Below the pieces are notes generated by a model. That model was not told the DNA's origin, did no database searches, and worked only from the letters and a program-made list of their open reading frames with translations. Positions 23,240 through 33,711 of a DNA stretch of 64,000 bases are shown here, one piece after another. Positions within the stretch are counted from its first letter, which is position 1. The number at the start of each line of letters is the position of its first letter. A program made the position numbers and the translations under genes. This stretch comes from Ceratorhiza oryzae-sativae (lineage: Eukaryota > Basidiomycota > Agaricomycetes > Cantharellales > Ceratobasidiaceae). The stretch is taken from assembly GCA_030998015.1 (NCBI GenBank), contig JARWMV010000237.1, positions 868,001-932,000 of the forward strand. The letters run 5' to 3'.

Positions 23240-24722
23240 ATGCTCGGCACCCTGCGTATACTACCGTTATTCCTTGGGCTGTCGACTACCGCTCTCGTCG
23301 CTTTGGGAGGCAGCTACCCACCAGCTGGCGCAATCACAGTGGGAGGCACAAAAGGCCAATACCCTAACATCTCTATTGCTCTTCAAGACACAACCAGGCA
23401 AGTTTGCATATTTATCAAATTCAAATATATGTGTTTAACACTCGGCCATAAACAGCGATGTATATTTTGTCTATGCTGGAACATACAATGAACAAGTGTT
23501 CATCAACCGCCCCAACGTTACAATCATCGGAGAATCTCGCCAAACAACCCGTTTCTGCTCTAATACGGTCCACATCACGAACAGCCTTCCTGCAAGCAAG
23601 GCCGGATCCAACGATCTTTCTGGGACTGTTCGCGTTAGTACCATTTCGACCGGCGTAAAGTTGTACAACCGTGAGTCGGCTCTAGCAAAACCGATGGACT
23701 TGAAACCTAACACATGTGCCCGGCAGTCAACATTTCGAACACATATGGAAAGGTAGTGTCTGACATCTCCGAGTTTACGCCGTCGAGTTAATTATTGCTC
23801 GTTCCATTCAGCCTGTTGATCAATCTCAGGCGATTGCTTTGAGCGTTCAAGCCGGCTATTTCGGCGCATATGCTGTCGCGTTGAAAGGTTATCAGGACAC
23901 ACTGCTCGCCAACGTGGTAAGCGAGCCGTATTATATATGCGTCCCGATACATAACTGAGATCCACCCCCAGGGAACTCAGTTCTACGGCAGGAGTTACAT
24001 CAACGGAGCAGTTGATTTTGCGCGTGATCTCTCACATTCATCAACCTCGCGCTCGCTAATCTAATTTCTCCAATAGATCTTCGGACAACGAGCCTCGATC
24101 TGGATCACGCGCTCCGAAATAGAGACCGTAGGCGTCTTTCACATCTTGCGTGTGCTTTGTCTCACGCGCTTCAATGGCTGAAACTAGCTCGGCACCGGGT
24201 ATATAACTGCCTCCGGTCGCCTCACCAACGACGCCAACTGGTATGTCATCGATCGAAGCAAAATCTATAGCAATGGGACAGGGTCTGTATACCTTGGGCG
24301 ACCGTGGAGGCAAGTCGCTGTTGCAATCGCCTTGCCGGTTTGATAACCGAGACGGCGTTGCCCTTGTAGGAATTATGCGCGTGTTGTGTTTCAAGAGAGC
24401 GAACTAGGTGCCAACGTGTACGATAAAGCATCGTGTAATCCTGGGACAACGGTTTTAAAAATTCGCTTTTCAGGTATCCCGCTGGGTGGGGCATCTGGTC
24501 GACTTCAGACAACAGAACAAACATGACCACCTTTGCGGAATACGGAAATACTGGGTGAGCGTTGTTATCCTTGAATGTAGAGCCATTACCTTATCCTGCG
24601 TCCCTAGTCCTGGAGCATGGAATGACCAGCGAGTGAGCTTCGCCCAACAGCTGAGCGCCCCAGTCACGATCGAAACAGTCTTAAACTCGACTAGTTGGAT
24701 CGATCCAAAATTCCTCACATAA
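23240..24722 (+). CDS. Pectin methylesterase (CE8), secreted
   Basis: Removes methyl esters from homogalacturonan of plant cell walls. Ten exons: 23240-23397, 23456-23670, 23727-23752, 23812-23916, 23972-24019, 24077-24133, 24188-24309, 24370-24417, 24474-24554, 24608-24722; 324 residues, frame intact. Residues 1-22 are a signal peptide (ILPLFLGLSTTALVAL). Family blocks include YVYAGTYNEQV-like FVYAGTYNEQVFI, the catalytic GYQDTLLAN, GRSYINGAVDF|IFG (active-site Asp), GRPWRNYARVVF and the C-terminal PGAWNDQRVSF. Three introns start with GC instead of GT (23398, 24020, 24310). Points to a plant-associated or litter-decaying lifestyle. It is convergent with the LURP-like gene, 126 bp apart. Confidence 0.93.
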
Positions 24723-24848
24723 GTTACTTGATGCAAAAATCAACAAACAAAAGGTGTATTTCAAGCTGGGTGTTATTGAGAAGATATAATACAAAGGATG
24801 TCACATATATATCACTCCTGTAGCGAAGCTGGAATATCAAATCCAAGC

Positions 24849-25696
24849 TCAATGCTTCTCGTTGACCTTCTCGTCCATGCAGACACATAGGGCAACCATC
24901 ATGGCAGCATCCACTACATACCACGATTAATTCGAGAATAAGCTCTCACAACAGGTAAAACATGACTTACCACCCGGTGCGATCGTCAGGTAATAGGTTT
25001 GTTGATCGAACAAAAGCTCCCCTATTCGCATATGTAATTGATACCAAGAATAGCAAGAAGTGGTGAACCTGACTCACCTGCGTTCATGAATTTCCGTGTA
25101 ATCCGTGCGACCGGTTGACCTCCCATCGTGATTTCCGCGTTGCGATCGAAGAACGACCCTTTGAGTTCGAAGACCACGTCTCTCCCATCAGCTGCGTTTT
25201 TGAATGAAACGTCCCTAAAATACAAAATGATTAATGAGCAAGCTTGAAATTGGATTCCATTGACGAATAAACTCACAGCTTTGCCCCTGTCAGAGAGAAA
25301 TGTGATTTAACGACGAACAAAGGCTCAGACTCGGTGCCTTCGTTTGCATTGTATACAAGAAATTGCGTGTGGATTGTGAGAAGCTTGTTTTGAATGTTGA
25401 AGATAGGCCGCCCGTCGGCTTGCATTAGTGCTATGAAATAGTCAGTTAAAGCAACCAGAGGCGAAAAATGGAACACTACTTTTCTTGTCCCGAAAGCTGA
25501 ACGCATGCCCTTCCATTTTAAAATAAGGTCCGCCTTGAACATCGGTAATCTCATAAGAGTCGCCAGAAAGAGACCACTTCTTTTCGCGCAACTTCAATGT
25601 CAACTCGTGGTTTTGGGCATAGGCCGGCATCACTCCCAGAGGAACGCTCTGTGCTGCGAGGGGAAGAGATGTCAACGCGGACTCGGCGGAACCCAT
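24849..25696 (-). CDS. LURP-one-related (LOR / tubby C-like) protein
   Basis: Exons: 25480-25696, 25277-25430, 25078-25214, 24971-25021, 24849-24913; 207 residues, frame intact. The pattern is the LOR beta-barrel: LREKKWSLSGDSYEITD, then GPYFKMEGHAFSFRDK, DGRPIFNIQNKLLTIH, FELKGSFFDRNAEITMGG, VARITRK and a C-terminal helix PGVDAAMMVALCVCMDE. The family resembles tubby and phospholipid scramblase folds; plant members affect defence but the role in fungi is unknown. Start at ATG 25696 is the only one before the barrel. Confidence 0.82.
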
Positions 25697-25804
25697 GATT
25701 AGAGGTAGGAAGGGTAAGTAGACGGTTTAGGCGAACGGGGAGGAATGGGTTGACGGCAGCTGCCCATTGGCTTTTATATTGAAAGCTCCAACATCTGCCG
25801 ATCA

Positions 25805-26380
25805 TCAGCACAGGTTAGCAAGGTACGCCGTATATGCAGCGGGCTGTGCGCCAACACCGCAATCGACATCGCTCGCCGAGATATTGCGCACCATAACTTG
25901 TAGAACATGTGCCCGAAGGCCAAGCATGGATGTATCTGGTAAATCTATATTGTCGGTGTTGCTACTAAAATAATCATACAGCTTTTCGTCTTTGTTCACC
26001 AGCGCTTGATACCCCATAGACATTTGTAGCTCAGGGTATAAGGGGACGGTTGTCAAGAGTGAGGCACACATAGTTTGGTCGAGATCCTGGTGCTGAAGGA
26101 CTTTGGCAGGCATTACTGTGCGTCAAAATATAAATGAATTTCATAGGAAACGTACGCAGACAAGGGTCAAACCCGTCTCTAGCTCGGCATGATAAGAAAG
26201 TAGAAAAGGGAATTTCCGAGGTAAAAGTGGTATGAGCGCAGATGGCCGCTTCCCAGAGGGCAAGGTCGACCGGCATCCCAGCGCTCCGATCAAGGTCGGA
26301 CAGTTCTTCGCTCACATGTAGCACTCTAGATTCTCCTCCGATCCGAAGAACTGTGGAGCCGAAAGCCCCATTCAAGGATC
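25805..26380 (-). pseudogene. Hypothetical gene remnant
   Basis: Two adjoining segments look coding on the minus strand: 26147-26380 (RIGGESRVLHVSEELSDLD, VDLALWEAAICAHTTF) and 25805-26114 (AKVLQHQDLDQTMCASLL, MLGLRAHVLQVMVRN, ending at TGA). A 39-nt segment with GTACGT and ACAG ends (near 26109-26151) would join them in frame. No ATG starts the upstream part and stops lie just before it, so the 5' end seems to be missing. I do not recognise the family. It could instead be the end of a gene whose early exons are highly diverged. Confidence 0.3.
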
Positions 26381-27756
26381 GAATTGGTGATTACTATTAG
26401 CGGTTATACCGCAGCGCGGACGTGAGAATGAATGATAAAAATTATGGGCACCCGCCGCAGCCGGAACATTTGTCGCCCACGCTTCAACCCCTACGCTTGT
26501 ATCCTTCTTACTTCACGAGTCGCCTGCGTTTCTACATGCTATCGGCAACTTTGAGCCCATATGCGTCATTGCGGAGTGGAATAATCAGCCGCTAGCACCA
26601 CCTTGAGTCTCGGCTTAATCCCTCAACGTTTCCCGGGATATACACGTAGAAATTTTTAATAGCCTTGATAGCCTCATAGAATCTAATACATAGCACAGGC
26701 TCATTCACCATGTGGTGCAACCATCCGACTGCGCATAAATTGAGCAGCTCGGACTAGTGCTGGCGCTTATCCCGAACGAGTCCAATCAGTGTGCAGTCGA
26801 GCGACTGAGAAGTGAAAGCTGCGTTTTCGGACGACGGGAGCTAAAGGTGGCTGTCGGCTGGATGGGTATAAAGTGCGAGGTATTAGTTCGCATTCCCACG
26901 CTGTGGTATACTGCGAATCTATCCAAGATAGATGGTGCTGGTGGCGGCCCGGAGCTGTCAAGTCGCATATCTTAATATTTCACCTCTAGAATTTAACAAG
27001 ATATTTAACGGCTTTACGTTTGTGCTTGAAATTTAGCAAGTTCGTCGCGAAAGTCCTATCACAGTATGCAAAGCAATGGTCGTTGCGCAAGTATACCCAT
27101 CCATCTTTCACTGCCAACGTCACCTTCCAGCAACCACGACCTGGATGGGACCGCATTTCTTCAGTATTACGACAAGTGAACCTTTGTTCATGTACTCAAC
27201 ACGTATTCGGACGTAAAACCGCTCCTTGAATACTTCCCAGAAGCCCAGCAAAACCTTATCAACTTAAGTCTGCGGAGCCACAAGATATACGTGTATTTGA
27301 TTTACGATACCAGCCAACCAACACGCCCTCCCATTTGGCCGTATCAATCTAGTCGAGATGTGTCCAACAAACGATACAACACGGGCGCGACGATCAGACT
27401 CTTTAAGCTACTCAAGGCTGACGTGCATCTGGACTGTTTCTGTCCAGCGTAAAACTTGGAGAGAAATCCCCCTGTGTTTCAACAGAAGCGCCCATATCTA
27501 CCATGCCCGTTCTGCGTGACGGCCACTCAGGGAATCCTTGACATATGTTGTCCACAGTCCCCTTCGACACCCGCTGATCGTGTTTTGAACCGATTGTCTT
27601 CAGGTATGCGAAACTCTACAGTACAAGCAAACGACCAGCACTTACAATACCAACCCGACCTGAGGGGGTTCGCAAAATCAAGAGCAAGAATGAAGAAACG
27701 AAAGCGGATGTGCAGAGCATTCAATAAAACGATGTCCATGGCACCAGGATTCAGAC
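26381..27756. other. Intergenic, no supported gene
   Basis: Lies downstream of the Ste7-like gene. Short frames only; no domain or repeat recognised. Confidence 0.5.
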
Positions 27757-29440
27757 TCAGACGATTGACGCCCAGACTTCCAGGTCAATGGAGTTGCTCC
27801 TGGACTCGGCAATCCAGGCGTGTTGCTGAAAAAGGAAAGGTTGGCTATCAGGAAACGTCACCGCGTTGATCAAGCATGCTCACCAAGAGTTCCTTGGGTG
27901 TCGGCCGTGCTTCTGGGTCCTTTAATAGACACGCATCTACAAACTGTTCGGCCGCAGCAGGGAACTTGCCCTCGGGTTGTAGTCGTGGCGCAGGCTCATT
28001 AACAATGTGCTGTAGGAGCTCAAGAATCGACATGGTCATGCCTCCACCCTGCAGTGACACTCCTTTCGACTTTCGCTTGTCTTTTTTCGTAGTAGTCTGG
28101 AAGATAACGCTTAGCACTAATCTGTCAAGAATTCTATCTTAGCATACTTTTTTAGGCTTCTTGTTCCTGCTTGGACGGAGTGTAGACAAATCGACAGGGT
28201 CGGACGTTAAATTTGTGTCATCAAGCTCGGCCAAATCAGATAAATCAGAGTCGTCTGACGAAGACTCGGCAAAGGGAAGCGTCCCAGAGCAAGTTCGATG
28301 AGCGAAATCCCGAGCGACCATACATCGGACTTGACAGTGTACTGTGCGCCTTGAATGCGCTCAGGCTATTCAGATGGTTTAGATGTTGCTGTGAACGAGC
28401 GCGTTGCAACTTACGCTCATGTAAGTGCTTGTACCAACAAAAGTGTCGGCAATCGAATTGATGAGCTCGCCGGAAACGCCGAAATCACATATCTTGATTT
28501 CGCCCTTGGAATTGAAGAGGATATTTGAGGGTTTGATGTCTGATTGAATGTGAGCGAAGCACAGCTGAATGCAGAGCGAGCGTACCGCGGTGGATGATAC
28601 GGTGAACATCGTAGAGATAAGTCAGCCCTTCCAACACCGCAAGTGCAATTTTCCCGACAACTTGAATGTCGATGGCACCATGCTTCTTATATATGCCATC
28701 CAAGGATCCCTTGTCCATGTACTCCATGCAAATGTGGATATGTGGATCAGACACAAACGCGCCATAGAACGAGATGATATGGTCAGAGTGGCAGTCATGC
28801 ATGATCTGGAGCTCTCGGAGTATTTGCTTTCGAACTGCAGGCTTTGCATCGATGAACACAACCTATGCATGCTGCGTCAGCTCAGTTTAGCGACTAGAAC
28901 CGTCAGCACTCACCTTCTTGGCCATGGTGGTCTGTGTTGGGAGATGTTTAACGAGTTTGACGGTCCCTCCGTTGCCTGCGCCGAGCTCCCGCAGTTCCTC
29001 GAGGTCCTCCAGCTTCAAATCTAGTTTCGTTTCAGAGCCAATGTCCAGGTTGGCCAGCTGCTCGCTCAGCTTGGAGTGATAGCTCGTGCGGTTTGCGGAT
29101 GCACTCCTGCCAACCGCGGGGGCCGAGCCGGGGCCATCTACGTTGAGCAAGCCCGGCGAGGGTGCCCGCTTGCCGTCTGCGCCCGGCACACCCTTGGATT
29201 TTGTCAAATCCATTTTCGGTGGCTTGCGCTTCCCTGCCGGCTTGGCTGCACCTGGCGCCGCCGGGGCTTTTGCGCGTGAGCCCGCCAGTTGAATCGGAGG
29301 AGGCGGAGCTACGCTGGTGGATTCGGCAACGTTGAGCTGGAGGGCCTTGATATTCCTTTTCTTCTTGACCGCGGGCCCAGCTTTCTTTTCGACGTTCGCG
29401 GTGGGACGGCGACGGAGACGGGCTCTGTGGGTTGCTCCAT
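27757..29440 (-). CDS. STE7: Ste7/Fuz7-type MAP kinase kinase
   Basis: Dual-specificity kinase of the mating and filamentation MAPK cascade (family role). Exons: 28914-29440, 28586-28862, 28415-28539, 28148-28365, 27884-28096, 27757-27825. The N-terminus carries a typical MAPK docking site, [11 protein letters not shown]. Kinase landmarks: [18 protein letters not shown] lysine, [41 protein letters not shown], activation loop [10 protein letters not shown] with the two phospho-acceptors, [27 protein letters not shown]. The last exon ([18 protein letters not shown]) completes the domain. Two frame breaks occur, at about 29400-29403 before the docking site and 28270-28276 after LGRFP; the exon sum is two bases short of the expected phase, so each looks like one lost base. 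All catalytic residues are present. Confidence 0.88.
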
Positions 29441-29804
29441 GGTGGTAGGAGTGTGTGTGTGGAGAAAGGAGATTCGGTTGTCGAGGTTGTCGTGTCGTGA
29501 AGGTCTCGTTATTGGACGCGACAACTTTACAAATCGCGCCAAGCGCCGGCACAGCCACACCCATTCGTGGCTCAGCGCAGATCTGGAGCCTCGCGCACCA
29601 CGCGCGTTTGCGGTTGTTAGGATCAGGCCCGGCATCCCAGCGTAGTATCGAGCACCAAGGGCCTAAATCGAGAATTTACCATAAATTTTAGGTATCATAT
29701 ACATTACGTCACGCTTTGGTCGGCCAACGGGTTCAATCCACACCAACACAATGGAATGTTCAAGTTGTGTATTCATAGGTACAACTCGCGTTTTAAATAC
29801 AAAT

Positions 29805-30424
29805 TCAAACCGTGCCACAGTTGGCAATGACGACAGCCTTGAGCGGCTTGTCGCCGCGATCAGTCGGGTTCGCCTCGATCGCCTTGACTAGAGACGAGGT
29901 CAATGAAGGCCGGGCTATTAGGCAGATGATACATACCAACGTTCATGCCCTCAACTACCTCGCCGAATACGACGTGCTTGCCATCAAGGTGGGGAGTCGG
30001 AACTGTCGTGATGAAGAATTGCGAGCCATTGGTGTTCTTCCCAGCATTGGCCATCGACAGAAGACCGGCTTTTGTGTGCTTGTAAGTAAAGTTCTCATCT
30101 GCGAACTTTTGCCCATAGATCGACTCTCCGCCGCGTCCATTTCCATGAGTAAAGTCGCCTCCCTGAAGCATGAAACTTTCAGATCAATTAGCGTTAAATT
30201 GACGTAAGTGAATGAGTTGAAAGAGCGGTGGCCTACTCGGGGATGACACGGTGGAAACCACTGCCTTTGTAGTGCAGAGGTGGGCCTTGGGAGCTGTTGC
30301 CCTTGTCACCAAGGCACAACGAGCGGAAGTTCGCAGCTGTCCTGGGAACAGTCATCGTAGAGCTTGAAGACGATGCGACCAGCAGCTGGCCGCCAATCGT
30401 GATATCAAAGAAGACGTTCGACAT
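29805..30424 (-). CDS. Cyclophilin-type peptidyl-prolyl isomerase
   Basis: Exons 30237-30424, 29937-30175 and 29805-29887 give 169 residues, the size of cyclophilin A. Active-site blocks are intact: [71 protein letters not shown]. Between 30350 and 30385 the expected beta-strand after GGQ is replaced by [11 protein letters not shown]; the bases fit the normal sequence if one base is missing near 30385 and two near 30350, so two breaks compensate. No signal peptide, hence probably cytosolic; the usual isomerase and cyclosporin-binding role is family knowledge. Confidence 0.92.
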
Positions 30425-30802
30425 GTTTGAAGAAATAAAGCCTAGAGGTTAAGTGAAGGTAGAGGTTACGAGTGAAGGCGTTCGCGCGTGCTCCTGGGTT
30501 TATATATGCGCGCGCTCCTCATATCTGATCGTGAAATCGGATGCTCCATCAGATAATCAACTCCAACCTGTACCCCAGAAATGGTTGGATTTTGACGCCG
30601 AATGCATGCGCGCCAGCCGATGGAACGGTCTAGAAACAGCAAAGCCTGCGAAACCCGCACGCTGCAAAAACGCTTTGATGTAAAAGGACCAAACACGGTC
30701 ATGCACCATAGCGTCATTTGATGCTCGCAGATTCACATAACGTACAGATATAAACAAGAGAAAAAAGCGATGTGCAATCCAAGCTGTCACCATTCAGAGA
30801 CT

Positions 30803-32199
30803 CTACTTGGATCCTAAAATCTTGGCCTTGGACCCTTTCCTCAGCGATCCCTTTGTCGCAAGAATTTTGGCCTTTTTGAGGTCAACGCCAGCTACGACTG
30901 CCCGTTTCTTTGCATTCGACACAGACCTGGGTGCAGGTGTAGGCTCGCCTTCCGAATCCGACTCTTCCACCACTGGAGTTTGGGGTATCGCATTCTTGGC
31001 TAGTTTCTTCGCAGGGGGCGGAGCTGCGATGGAGACAGCTTTAGTGGTGGCCGCGACCGGTGTGGTTTTGGGCTTTGTAGGAGCAGCAGTAGTCGCATTG
31101 GTTGGCTTTGTTACCTCGGCTGAATCGCTCTTGGCCTTTTTGTTTGTCTCCCTAGCGGGGGCAATCGGGGCCGCCCGTTTCTTCCCTTCCTTGATGACTG
31201 ACTCTTCCTCTTCCTCCTCGCTCTCGCTGGTCGTTGCGCTCTCCTCGCTCGGGGCAGTCATTCCAGCCCAGCGACCACCCTCGCCGCTTCCCAAGTCGCA
31301 CGACCAAATTGGTAGCGACACGCTCGTGCTAGTCTTGATATTCAGACTCTGTACATTGTCCCATCCGCCCTTGATGTGCTTGACTATGTGTGGTAGTGCG
31401 GTGGTAAGGTTCTCGAGTACCTGGCCGGGCGTAAATGATATAGGCGCGATTTTAATGGACCTACAAAATCACGCTGACCAAGAGCTCGGTAAACGCAAGG
31501 AAACAGACGTACGTGCAAGTTCCTTGATTCTGGTGCATGTACGTTGACGACACTGCACGTTCCAACTCGGCCTTGAGGTCCTTTCGCTGGAGATTGACTG
31601 GGGTAGGTTGTCTATCACAGCACTTTGCACATCAGTGCTACTCGGCTAAAAGATATAATCCTACCCACTTCTTAGCGTCAAAGAACATCTTCCCAAGTAA
31701 CTTGGGCAACAACGGCACCACTCGGTCGTCGGCAAGGAACAATCCATGATCCTTGAGCAATTGTCGCCGCGCCTCGAATGGTTTGAATTTGCCCTTGAGT
31801 TTCGTAACACCCACTACACGCGAGATAAACTTGATGTTTTGAGCCGCGAGGAGATCCTTGTATTCTCGTTGTGGGTCTTTGGTAATTAAACAAATTGGAG
31901 AGGTGCGTGGGTCGATGATCGGACGAGCAAGTGGTCTAGCAGACCAACAGCATTAGCAACCACTACGAGTAAAAATAAAATATGGCAACAATAGGGAACA
32001 CTCACATGCTAAATGGCTTTAGCTTCTTCTCCGGATGAACCCGCTTGACATTTACATTGAGCCAGACCAGCTCGTCTCTAGCACCCAGTAGCTCCGTTTC
32101 TTCTCGCTTCGCCTGTACTTTCGCCGCATGATCTAGCAGAGCATTAATAGCTAACTTTGTCTGCTTGACGTTAACGTGAGAGTCGATGAGGTTCGGCAT
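30803..32199 (-). CDS. UTP30: Ribosomal L1 domain protein, Utp30/RSL1D1-like
   Basis: Nucleolar factor of ribosome biogenesis with an L1-fold RNA-binding domain (family role). Exons: 32006-32199, 31669-31935, 31513-31611, 30803-31460; 405 residues, frame intact. The L1 domain runs from about residue 5 to 250: MPNLIDSHVNVKQTKLAINALL, VWLNVNVKRVHPEKKLKP, PLARPIIDPRTSPICLITKDP, FISRVVGVTKLKGKFKPFE, LFLADDRVVPLLPKLLGKMF. The C-terminal 150 residues are acidic (EEEEEE) then Lys/Ala-rich, typical of nucleolar proteins. Start is the Met directly before the conserved helix at 32199. It lies 257 bp from the stop of the upstream mitochondrial ribosomal gene on the same strand. Confidence 0.85.
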
Positions 32200-32455
32200 G
32201 TGTGCGGGTATATTGTGGGCGGAAAGGCAAGGATAATTTCTCAAATTTTGCTTGTGTAATCTCGGCGCCTGTTTACTACCCATCCATTTCACGAAAGCCC
32301 GTTTGGTGAGCAAAACTTTGCTGTATGCACGGAATAAAGGCTTGTGATACAACAGCGTTTTACAACCATTAAGTCGAGCAAAATCGGCAAGCAGTAAAAC
32401 ATGCTTGACAGCCATGCACAGACCCACCCACACGCCCCGATTCCAGCTGCGCATC

Positions 32456-33334
32456 CTACTTCCTGATAAACGGAACCTGAAATCCAGAAACGAGCGCTCT
32501 CGCCTTGGCCTGCGCGTCCTTTCCCTTCAAGTTGGTCACAAACTGGACATGCATCCCGCACATCCTCGGGTACGAATCCAAGTTGACCTCGAGCTGCGGG
32601 AAAAGCGCAAACGCCTCCCGGGGAAGTCCAAACGCGACCACGCCAGCCATCGCGCTCGGACTCGAACTGGATGCGCTCGCCGGGGGCATGACGACCCCCC
32701 TGAATTCACGCAGGCGCGGAAAGACAAACTCGACGAGCGTGTTGACGAATTCGTACATCTGCGGACCGACGAGTTCGACTTTGAGGGCGATGGGGACGCC
32801 CTCGCGGACTCGAAATGCGGCGGATGCGGCGCGCGAGACGACGACGCGGACGCCTTGGTGGGTAACTCGACCGCCGCCCGCTTCGGTCTGGCCTGATATC
32901 GCGCGAAGGGCCATTATCGGGCCGAGAAGATGCGCCTTGTTTGTGATCGCCTCTTTGATCATGGTGTGTAGGATAACGCGCTCCAGCCTAGGCAAGTTTT
33001 CTGGAGTCGTGGGCAGGCCGGTCGCTTGCAGCGGGCGGTTCCCGCGCGGCGCAGGTGGTGGGCGATTTTTGGCATACGGGTTCGACATGTCCCATTGAGG
33101 AGGCAGATTGGGTTTGGGGGGAGTGGTTGTCGACGTATGGTTATATGTCAGGTACAGCAGGTCGTCCGCGAGTGTATTCTCATAGTGAGATTGACACCTG
33201 GGAATATGAGTGTCGCCCAATCGGATGTTCACAGGAGGTATTATTCCACTAGAATTAGTGCTCTTTGTGCGAGCGCACGCGGTAGGGACTGTACGACGGA
33301 GAGATGTCCGACTGGATTGGAGCAAGAGCAGCAT
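32456..33334 (-). CDS. MRPL7: Mitochondrial ribosomal protein uL5m (MRPL7)
   Basis: Large-subunit protein at the central protuberance contacting 5S-type and tRNA sites. A single open exon of 292 residues. The first 30 residues (MLLLLQSSRTSLRRTVPTA) are a basic amphipathic presequence for mitochondrial import. The body shows SNPYAKNRPPPAPRG, NLPRLERVILHTMIKEAI, QGVRVVVSRAASAAFRVREGVP, FVNTLVEFVFPRLREFRGV and the C-terminal GMHVQFVTNLKGKD. The frame stays open far upstream, but Met 33334 is the first giving a presequence directly before conserved residues; a TCACGTGA palindrome sits 32 bp further upstream. Confidence 0.85.
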   Translation of the reverse strand: MLLLLQSSRTSLRRTVPTACARTKSTNSSGIIPPVNIRLGDTHIPRCQSHYENTLADDLLYLTYNHTSTTTPPKPNLPPQWDMSNPYAKNRPPPAPRGNRPLQATGLPTTPENLPRLERVILHTMIKEAITNKAHLLGPIMALRAISGQTEAGGGRVTHQGVRVVVSRAASAAFRVREGVPIALKVELVGPQMYEFVNTLVEFVFPRLREFRGVVMPPASASSSSPSAMAGVVAFGLPREAFALFPQLEVNLDSYPRMCGMHVQFVTNLKGKDAQAKARALVSGFQVPFIRK

Positions 33335-33365
33335 GTCGGCACAAACGAAACTGATCTTCAAAATC

Positions 33366-33373
33366 TCACGTGA
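33366..33373. promoter_or_regulatory. TCACGTGA palindrome upstream of MRPL7
   Basis: Eight-base palindrome 32 bp before the proposed MRPL7 start codon (33334). Full match to the Cbf1 RTCACRTGA-type site except the first base; function inferred. Confidence 0.45.
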
Positions 33374-33711
33374 CATGCTGGTACAAACATCTTCAGTTGA
33401 CCACACCGCAAAACTGGCATATCGTGTTGTATGCAAGGAAAGAGGGAAAGCGGAAGTACTATACACATGTTGATGAAATACGAATGATAAGCCAGGTGGG
33501 GGGAAGCTAGCAGGAGAACGAAAGAGCGGCATAGTTATCAAGGCAGATTCACAATCCAAAAAAGCGTCAACAAATGAGTGTGAGCAGGAGACAGACACAA
33601 CGCCGAGAGCGGGTACCACTATCAATAAAACACGTACCATATCGCCAGGAGAAAATGAGAAAATGAAAAGCACGGGTGGGGAATGCGGGGTGTAAAAGAA
33701 CAAGATCGTGC

